Shown: positions 58,301-64,000 of the stretch, one piece after another
How the letters are laid out: each line of letters begins with the position of its first letter
Position numbering within the stretch: the first letter of the stretch is position 1
Source of the DNA: Ectobius pallidus
Lineage: Eukaryota; Arthropoda; Insecta; Blattodea; Ectobiidae
Assembly (NCBI GenBank): GCA_964059195.1
Contig: CAXKWD010000011.1
Location: forward strand, 8,944,366-9,008,365
Length of the DNA stretch: 64,000 nucleotides
Direction: 5' to 3'
Made by a program: the position numbers and the translations under genes
Notes under the pieces: generated by a model
Seen by the model: only the letters and a program-made list of their open reading frames with translations
The model's database searches: none
Told to the model about the DNA's origin: nothing

Positions 58301-61300
58301 TTGTGTTATGAAACGTCGCCAGTAGGATGTCTCTAGTAGACTGAAAATCAGTCGACAAACTCCGTAACCTTTCCCTGGATAGCTCTGCCTCCTAGTCATC
58401 CCATGCACATTGTGGCAGAATTATTTGGCTTCATCTCTACTCAGTTATTAGGCTTATTGCATTCTAGTAGTATGTAAGCATCCAGTATATTGTCTACATG
58501 GTCTCTCTACTAGCTGTAGGAGTTCGTAAGGGGAATTTCAGAGCACATGTTTATGGTTTTATTTAAACATGCACAGATAAGGTGGAATATTAATGTTATT
58601 TCCTCTTCCACAGGACTTGGTACAGTTGGTTAATGCTGACCAGCCATACTGGCTCATAGGAATGACGGAAATGACAAGGACTTTTGGCTTGGAATTGTTG
58701 GAGTCCGTACTTACAAACTTCTCTTCTGTTTTCTTCCAGGTAAATATTTCTTAAATACACCACTTATGTATTCCATAAAATTATTTTTGCTGTAAGTTTT
58801 GCATAATAACTCCTTTATTGTACCTAGAGTCATGTGTGAAGGATACACCATTATTCCATTTTAGCATGTACACACAGACTTTCTCGATACAGTCGATAAT
58901 GCTGCCAATAACTTTACACATGGAGGTTGGTGGTGATTAGGTTAACATCGGCAGTACTAGTTTAGCTAGTGATAACTGGACTTTGGCTATAAATCAGAAA
59001 TTAGGCTTCATTATAAAATTCTTAATTGGATTTAAGTTACCAATATTTTGAAAAATCTCAAATATTTATAAGGCAGAATATTATATTTATTGATATGAAT
59101 GACGATGTATATTCCTAGGTATCAATATAGTAGAATGCTTTACATGAGAATTTCATATAGCCTACCTGTAGTATGTACATTTCAGAAAACAAAGTTTCTG
59201 AACTAATAGCAGTGGCGTATTCTGGTTTGAAGATCTTGGCTACCACTCTTCATTGTAGTACACTATATATATATATATATATAATATACATAATATTATA
59301 TACAGGGTCTGTCCAGAAAGTAATGTCAGTGAGTCAATTACAAGATATTTATTTATCCGATCAGTACAATACATTAAAGATTTCAAAATAGGTTCCTCCT
59401 GTGTAGATACATCGCTTCCAGCAAGATTTCCAGGCATCAAAGGCGTCACGGTAGGCCTTTTCTGGAATGTCCTTTAGAGCCTTGGTGTAAGCCTCTTTGA
59501 CTTTGTCAACTGTCCCAAAATGATGCCCTTTCATGGTGTAACTGTCAATGCCAAATTCTAAGTGGAAGTGCTCAAGAGATACAAACACATCCGGACCGAC
59601 ACTGTGGACAATTGGAAACTTCACCATGACAATGCACAGGCCCACACCGCCTTCTTCATGACCTGCTTCCAGGCTGATTCATGGGTGCCAACGGTTCCCC
59701 AGCCGCCGTAAAGTCTTAACGTGGCTCCCCGACTTCTTGTTCCCATGCTTGAAAACTCCCATGAAAACCACTTGTTCTGCTGTGTGCTCATGTAATTTTT
59801 CTGTAGCTCATGGTGGTCGTACAATACACATTGATTCAAAGAAACATAAAACATATATTACCAATATATTTTGGATCTGAATTTCTGGAAAGCCGGATGA
59901 CAGGGGGTTCACACTATATTACCGTATAACCCACATGAAAAGTTGGCACCTATGCATAAGGTACTTATTTCATAAAAGTGTCAACAGAATAAAAGGTATT
60001 TCAGTAAAAAAAAAAAAAAAATTAAGGATTTTATTTAATTAAAAATGATGGTTCAAATAAATGTGTTGTTGCTTGTTGAATCGATAGTTTTATTTGTTGC
60101 AGCATCCCCCAGGGTTATAGTATGAGGGGATTCTTAATGGGTAGTGCTAGACTTATAGATGAGAGACGTTTAAAGTGGATGTAGATAACTATGTGTGTAA
60201 AAGTATGTGTAAATAAAATTCTATACTATTCTATTCTATTCTTGTTGCAGCATCCAGAATTCAGTTTCCTTCTGAAGGAGCGTGTGTGTGCCCTTGTGAT
60301 AAAATTATTCTCTCCTAATATAAAGTACCGGAGTTCAATACCAGCCAGTATACAGCAAGCCACACCACTGGACAAGCCATATTTTCCTATCAGCATGAGG
60401 CTGCTAAGAGTGGTGTCTATTCTCATTCAACAATATCATAGTCTCCTGGTAAGTGACGGACCCAACCTTGGTGTGGTCCATACTCATACAATAATATCAT
60501 AATCTCCTGATAAGTGAGGGAAACAAACTGAATGGTGTCTATATGTATACAACAATATCATGGCTTCCTGGTAAGTGTGGCAACCAATTTGAATAGGGTC
60601 TATTCTCATACAACAATATCATAGTAAAATACCTCAGAAATGAATTTTTTATTGTGAAATTTTGTTATACTGAAATTTTACAGATGTACAATGTTCTGGA
60701 CTTTATTTTTTGAAAAAGTCAAAACAGTCACCAACCACGGCACATGAATTTAAAACGGAATCTTTTTTACTGCTTTGTGATAGAAGAAAATCTTGAAGAC
60801 CATGTGTTGCCTGCACAAGAGTCAAACTCTGTTGATCACTGTGTTGCACATCTTCCTCTTCAACCTCATCATCACATATCTGCCACAATTCCATCATCTG
60901 TGATTTCTTGTTACACTATCACATCACAGTCCACACTGACGTAGTCATTAAGATTCACGCTTGCAGACTCGTCTTACTTATCACACAAATGCTTCGAGTT
61001 CTCTTCTCTTTCTATGTCATCTAGCACTTCTCTCCAGCTTTTCTAAAGCAGTTAGCGATTACTATTTCTTCTTTAAGCTATTTCCATTCAGCATTCAGCA
61101 TTAATATACATCTCCCCCGAGGCAATATTGCACAGCATATGCCAGAAAAAATAAAATTATACACAAGAAAATAAGCGAAATTTTATTTTGTTATAGTGAA
61201 AGTTCTAAATTTGTTATAATGAAATGTTTTAACACATATTAAATAGGGAAAAGAGAAGGGGCCAATTCCTAATTTTGTAATACTGAAAATTTTGTTATAC

Positions 61301-62513
61301 TGATGTTTGTTGTACTGGTAATTTATTGTAATCTAGAAAGTAAGAAAACCAATCTCAGTGGGGTCTTGGGGAATTGACTTACTTTGGAGCATCAATAGAA
61401 ATTCATAACTAAAATTAATATTCTTGAATGACCTTTCACTATGGAATGGCCTTCTAAGTGAATGAATGAATGAATGATTTATTCTTATATCTGGAGTTAT
61501 ACAAATGATCACCCCTGGTGTTACAGAAAGTTTTTCACCAAGGGGCGTCTTCATATATAAAAGCTCAAACATCGGAAATCAGTACTTATACTAATAAATG
61601 TTTACCTTGTGTAAGTATATCTGTTTACCATTTTTACCCAATTTCCTCTAAGCAACTGATTTGTTTTTCCCATTTTATTTTAACGATATATAAAAAGTTC
61701 CCAGTTCCTTTAGTGTTTTTGTGTTTTTTGTCACAGTTAATTTCTTATATGCCACTTCTTTATTTAACTTTAAAATTTTTTATTTAAAAACTTAGGTTTT
61801 AGTGTTTCAGTTTCGGGACAACTTACTAAGACATAATGGGCAACAACCTTTCTCGAAATTTCTTCTTGCCTCTCTAAGGTTCCATATCCCTAATCTCGAT
61901 CATGCCAGCCCAGTTTTCTGTTTCTTTGAGCAATCATTCACATAATTTACCATACCATGCATTTCCTTCATTTTGATGTAGAATACTAAACATTTATTTT
62001 CCCTCATTATGGCAGAATGGTTCTGAATGGCCTTCTAAGTGCTAATAAAAGAAAGAGGTAAATGGCCGACTCTAACAACTCATACAAAAGTATGAATCAA
62101 TATAACTCTCTGAAGTATGATTGTTATCGCACTTGATTTGCACTGCATTATGTCATGCACAATGTTTTGTATTGTTTATATGAAATGGTGAGCACAATAA
62201 AGGGTTATTATTGTAGACAAATTTTAAAGTTCTGATATTTTTATATTTTAGGTGACAGAGTGCGAGATATTTCTCTCACTGATAGTGAAGTTCCTTGACC
62301 CAGACAAGCCAGTTTGGCAGCGATCCTTGGCCCTCGAAGTATTACACAAAATGACAGTTCAGCCAGAACTGTTAAAGTCATTCTGCAGGTGCTACGACTT
62401 GAAAGTGCATGCAACGAATATATTCCAAGATATTGTGAATTCTTTAGGAGCATATGTCCAGTCCCTATTTGTGAACCCGCAGTTGATGAGTCAGACTGTT
62501 GGAGGAGGAGGAG
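49205..62513 (+). CDS. mon2: MON2 homologue, N-terminal 420 residues (7 coding exons, continues past the window)
   Basis: Exons 49205-49324, 53314-53445, 53916-54098, 56545-56784, 58614-58739, 60251-60448 and 62252-62513 join without a break; all six introns are phase 0 with GT-AG ends. The product opens with a DCB-type helical region ([38 protein letters not shown]). It continues [60 protein letters not shown] (HUS-like), [20 protein letters not shown], and [20 protein letters not shown]. These match metazoan MON2 in order. MON2 is a large HEAT-repeat relative of Arf guanine-exchange factors that lacks Sec7 and works at the trans-Golgi/endosome with Dopey. The family protein is about 1,700 residues, so roughly a quarter is here. 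The last exon ends in phase 1. Confidence 0.95.
49682..50603. mobile_element. 922-bp TIR element (hAT-like) with embedded tRNA-like core, copy B (MON2 intron 1)
   Basis: Perfect 8-bp target duplication CCAAATTA at 49674-49681 and 50604-50611. The left end GGGGAAAAGATGGCTTTACT and the right end (complement of TTTTTTTTCCCCC) are diverged versions of copy A's termini at 7121-7785. Inside, plus strand, 50232-50300 carries TGTAGTGGTTAAGG (A-box-like) and CGGGTTTGTATCC (B-box-like), followed by GGAATAGGTCCCAAATAGG. An AG-rich tract follows at 50348-50420. It is 257 bp longer than copy A, so at least two length variants exist. Confidence 0.85.
50612..53313. other. MON2 intron 1, remaining part: degraded repeats only
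   Basis: Includes an imperfect 70-bp direct repeat near 51140-51260 (AGAGCTAGGTTNGTNGCAGT). TACAGTGACCAGATGTCTC at 51574 resembles the end of a known DNA-transposon type, and a SINE-like region lies near 52480-52700. A 72-residue frame at 51462-51680 (GRPRYELLT) is followed by GTAAGTT and might be a fossil transposon exon. Confidence 0.45.
53314..53445 (+). CDS. mon2: MON2 coding exon 2
   Basis: Residues 41-84; acceptor TTATGTTTCAG, donor AAGGTAAGT. Separated from exon 1 by a 4-kb intron that holds a hAT-like element. Confidence 0.93.
53810..53893. mobile_element. Minimal pogo-like MITE, about 84 bp (MON2 intron 2)
   Basis: The right half, ending GGTCCGAAAAATATG, is the reverse complement of the left end of the 518-bp element at 39810. 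The left half begins TTCGGACCATTAGACGCAC, the other terminus. The two ends are nearly fused, leaving only about 84 bp, 22 bases before exon 3. Confidence 0.75.
53916..54098 (+). CDS. mon2: MON2 coding exon 3
   Basis: Residues 85-145; acceptor TTATTTTCAG, donor AGAGTATGT. Encodes [20 protein letters not shown] and the [14 protein letters not shown] helices. Confidence 0.94.
54727..55136 (+). repeat. Three copies of GTCCCACCCGTAA in MON2 intron 3
   Basis: GTCCCACCCGTAACAG at 54727 and 54940 and GTCCCACCCGTAATTA at 55121 stand out as GC-rich words in otherwise AT-rich intron, 213 and 181 bases apart. The bases between copies do not obviously match each other. Confidence 0.6.
55626..55816 (+). 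repeat. Compound microsatellite (AAC/AAT, GAT, ATT)
   Basis: Runs of ATAACA/AACAAC, GATCAC, GATGATGGT and ATTATT/GTTATT in succession. The open frames on both strands (poly-Asn, Ile/Thr-rich) are products of the repeat. Confidence 0.92.
56545..56784 (+). CDS. mon2: MON2 coding exon 4
   Basis: Residues 146-225; acceptor CTCTTCCACAG, donor CAGGTATGT. Contains the very conserved [10 protein letters not shown] and [19 protein letters not shown]. Confidence 0.95.
56943..57552. mobile_element. TIR DNA transposon remnant, about 610 bp (MON2 intron 4)
   Basis: The left GGGCCATTCAGAAAGAAACT and the reverse complement of the right end (GGGGCATTCAGATAGAAAAT) are inverted repeats. They continue through TTAACCGTAAA for about 45 bp. 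A second inner inverted pair, GCATTCACAATG and CATTGTGAATG, also occurs. A GGG..ATTC terminus would fit PIF/Harbinger, but the target-site duplication is unclear. Confidence 0.65.
57560..58613. other. MON2 intron 4, remaining part: nothing recognised
   Basis: Non-coding; a G11 run near 57749 and unremarkable sequence up to the exon 5 acceptor. Confidence 0.5.
58614..58739 (+). CDS. mon2: MON2 coding exon 5
   Basis: Residues 226-267; acceptor TCTTCCACAG, donor CAGGTAAAT. Contains [20 protein letters not shown]. Confidence 0.95.
59300..59760. mobile_element. mariner-type element with an internal inversion (MON2 intron 5)
   Basis: 59361-59535, minus strand, encodes the transposase C-terminus [20 protein letters not shown] to [13 protein letters not shown]. 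59590-59755, plus strand, encodes the catalytic middle [23 protein letters not shown] and, in another frame, [12 protein letters not shown]. In a normal gene LKTPMK is directly followed by GHHFGTV on the same strand, so the breakpoint falls between these motifs and the 3' part has been inverted. A terminus-like CAGGGTCTGTCCAGAAAG at 59304 and a (TA)n at 59263-59285 mark the left end. Confidence 0.85.
60251..60448 (+). CDS. mon2: MON2 coding exon 6
   Basis: Residues 268-333; acceptor TCTTGTTGCAG, donor CTGGTAAGTG. Its last 36 bases and the donor are the first unit of a 60-bp tandem repeat that runs on into the intron, placing a second intact GTAAGTG at 60571. Reading through from the true donor meets a stop (TAA) within about 18 codons. 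Confidence 0.94.
60413..60630 (+). repeat. mon2: 60-bp tandem repeat spanning the exon 6 splice donor of MON2
   Basis: The unit GTGTCTATTCTCATTCAACA, then ATATCATAGTCTCCTGGTAAGTG and about 15 more bases, occurs about 3.6 times, starting at 60413, 60473, 60535 and 60596. The first unit is the exon end plus the working donor at 60449. The second has the donor changed to GATAAGTG, the third keeps GTAAGTG at 60571, and the fourth stops before the donor. Confidence 0.92.
60640..61330. other. Probable Tigger-like debris in MON2 intron 6
   Basis: Repeated TTTTGTTATACTGAAATTTT and TTGTTATAATGAAATG near both ends suggest subterminal repeats of an old pogo/Tigger-type element, but no clean termini were found. 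Confidence 0.35.
61461..62024 (-). mobile_element. 5'-truncated LINE, copy 3, with 17-bp target-site duplication (MON2 intron 6)
   Basis: GAATGGCCTTCTAAGTG at 61444-61460 and 62025-62041. On the minus strand a frameshifted relative of the tail in copies 1 and 2 is readable: [17 protein letters not shown], then CCPLC. The 3' end begins with a short (GAAT)n. It is more decayed than copies 1 and 2 although its target duplication is perfect. Confidence 0.8.
62252..62513 (+). CDS. mon2: MON2 coding exon 7 (last in window)
   Basis: Residues 334-420; acceptor ATATTTTAG, donor GGAGGTGAGTG in a GGA repeat that codes for glycines. The GGAGGAGG run could allow slippage in donor choice. The next exon is beyond 64000 or not recognisable. 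Confidence 0.92.
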
Positions 62514-62601
62514 GTGAGTGAACTGAATCAAGTTAGAAAGTAGATTCTAGATAGCATCACAGTACATCAAACAAGTCCTGAGGAACAAACTTTAAAAAAA
62601 T

Positions 62602-63336
62602 TAGGGATGGGTCCTTGATGCTTTCGATACCTCGATAAGCTCGATATTGCATGGTATCGGCATCGAGCGATACTTCAGATAACTCACTCGGTACTTTTTC
62701 GATACTTTGATAACTCTGCAATTTAAGGAAATGCGGTATCTCTCTCTGCTTTTAGTAGTCTACTAAATATAGTAATTGCTTCTATTTCTCCTTGAAATGG
62801 AGAAAACCACTCTGTGACTTTTATCTAGTCATAAATAAAGACTTTTTGACTTTATGGAGAAAACCACTCTGTGACTTTTGTCTAGTCATAAATAAAGACT
62901 TTTCGACTTTATGGAGAAAACCACTCTGTGACTTTTGTCTAGTCATAAATAAAGACTTTCCGACTTTTAAATTATAAACATAAGAGATTCTTAATTGTTT
63001 TGTTTCCTGTCAAACATTTCAATAACAACCAACGAGCAAGCTGACTGTCCAAACCCCATTGTAATTTTTTAACAAAAACTTGTAGTTGGACTGTTTCAAA
63101 AACTAATTTCAGTTTTAATGTAGATTTTAAAAATAATTATAGGCTACGTATGATATTAAATTTTGTCTCGTTAAATATGCACACTTAATTTAGTTGGTAT
63201 TACACAGTTCTCTCAACTTTTAAATTTTAATGTACCTATTTATTGAAAGTGGAAATGTTGACGGTATCGAGTATCGAGGAAAAAATCATGTATCGGTATC
63301 GAGTATCGAGAAAATCTGGTATCGACCCATCCCTAA
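62602..63336. mobile_element. hAT-like MITE, about 735 bp, after MON2 exon 7
   Basis: Ends TAGGGATGGG and CCCATCCCTA with an 8-bp A-rich flank (AAAAAAAT at 62594-62601 and 63337-63344). The subterminal regions on both sides are packed with TATCGA/TCGATA words (for example GGTATCGAGTATCGAG). TAGGGATGGG termini with 8-bp duplications are typical of a widespread hAT group. No transposase. Confidence 0.75.
62797..62967 (+). repeat. 57-bp tandem repeat, three copies, inside the hAT-like MITE
   Basis: ATGGAGAAAACCACTCTGTG starts copies at 62797, 62854 and 62911. As 57 is 19 codons, a repetitive 61-residue frame results; it is not a gene. Confidence 0.95.
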
Positions 63337-63344
63337 AAAAAAAT

Positions 63345-64000
63345 ACATGATAAGTAAATATCTTGGCATTATCCAAGATATGGTGCTGCCCGTAAGGACT
63401 GTGTTTTCTCAACATGACTGGCATTTATATTTGGGAAGGTTATTTATTTTGAGTTAGGACAGTGTCTAAGCATAACATTCTGTTAACCCTTAACGTGGTA
63501 AATCTCTGTAAGTTAAGGGAAAAAAAGATTGTAGGGTAAAATATGCTAAATGATGGTTAATTAATGTAACAGTCATTCATAATAGCATCATAAAAGAATG
63601 AATCTGATTATTCTTGTCAATTTTTTATGACTGTAACATTGCCAAGTCTTGCGAGGCTCACTTATAATAATGTTTTTCATACATTCTGTAAAATTTAAAC
63701 AATTTATAATAATTGTTGACATGTATTATTTATTAGTCATCTATATTGCTTTAAGATTACCGTATTTTACGGACCATAAGAAGCTCCAGACCATAAGACG
63801 CACCTTAATTTTAGGATGGAAATTTAATGGAAAATAAATTGGATATGATTCTAAACTAAATATTTTAAAGGGAATAATATACTTCATTACATAAGCAAAT
63901 TATAACCTTGTAAATGGAATCTGTGTAAATCACTTCTAACTTAAAACTTGTAATGTACGAAAATCCCTTCTGTACAGGTGGCATCGCGTAAATTTTAAAA
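63345..64000. other. MON2 intron 7 up to the window end, with part of a pogo-like MITE
   Basis: 63770-63845 (CGTATTTTACGGACCATAAG and TTTAGGATGGAAATTTAATG) is the reverse complement of the right end of the element at 39810-40327, so a further copy begins here. A TGTACAG at 63971 looks like an acceptor, but joining it to exon 7 reaches a stop within four codons. Confidence 0.6.

Noticed and set aside
62792..62977. 61-residue frame with a three-fold 19-residue repeat
   Set aside because: Produced by a 57-bp tandem repeat inside a hAT-like MITE; no evidence of selection.
63977..63993. Candidate MON2 exon 8 after TGTACAG
   Set aside because: In the phase required by exon 7 it reaches TAA after four codons and shows no family similarity.

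Overview
The window is nuclear DNA from an animal with a large, intron-rich, transposon-crowded genome, most likely an insect. GT-AG introns several kilobases long separate short coding exons. mariner, pogo/Tigger, hAT, piggyBac and IS630-like elements, Penelope-like and non-LTR retroelements and tRNA-derived SINEs fill the rest. A Star-like FkbM gene points to arthropods. A cockroach or termite relative is my impression from the repeat families, not something I could test. Most long open frames here are repeat-derived, not host genes.

Layout. 1-2237: an array of a 299-bp unit, each copy with a minus-strand tRNA-like gene. 2.5-17.5 kb: no host gene, but remnants of hAT, mariner and several LINEs, three tRNA-derived SINEs, and several terminal-inverted-repeat (TIR) elements, including a 665-bp element with an embedded Pol III-like promoter. 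17.5-25.9 kb (+): a five-exon gene for a 297-residue type II membrane protein with an FkbM/Star-type domain; its introns hold a MITE, minisatellites, a Penelope-like fragment, a LINE and a broken IS630-like transposon. Its last exon lies in a 635-bp tandem duplication (25286-26555), so two intact terminal exons exist. 26.6-28.5 kb: a nearly perfect inverted repeat of about 1.9 kb. 28.8-49 kb: repeats only (Tigger MITE, mariner fold-back, hAT element, LINE RNase H and pogo fragments, a 41-bp minisatellite, a piggyBac-like element split by a LINE, a SINE, and a LINE with most of its reverse transcriptase). 49.2 kb to the window end (+): the first seven coding exons (420 residues) of the MON2 orthologue, which continues beyond the window.

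The two host genes share orientation and both concern membrane traffic: Star proteins act in ER/Golgi export of EGF-receptor ligands in Drosophila, and MON2 acts in Golgi-endosome traffic. No functional link should be read into that. The striking content is structural: target-site duplications (TSDs) date many insertions relative to each other (LINE inside piggyBac, retroelement inside IS630-like element), and three recent local rearrangements affect gene structure or possible small-RNA output (terminal exon duplication, splice-donor minisatellite, long hairpin).
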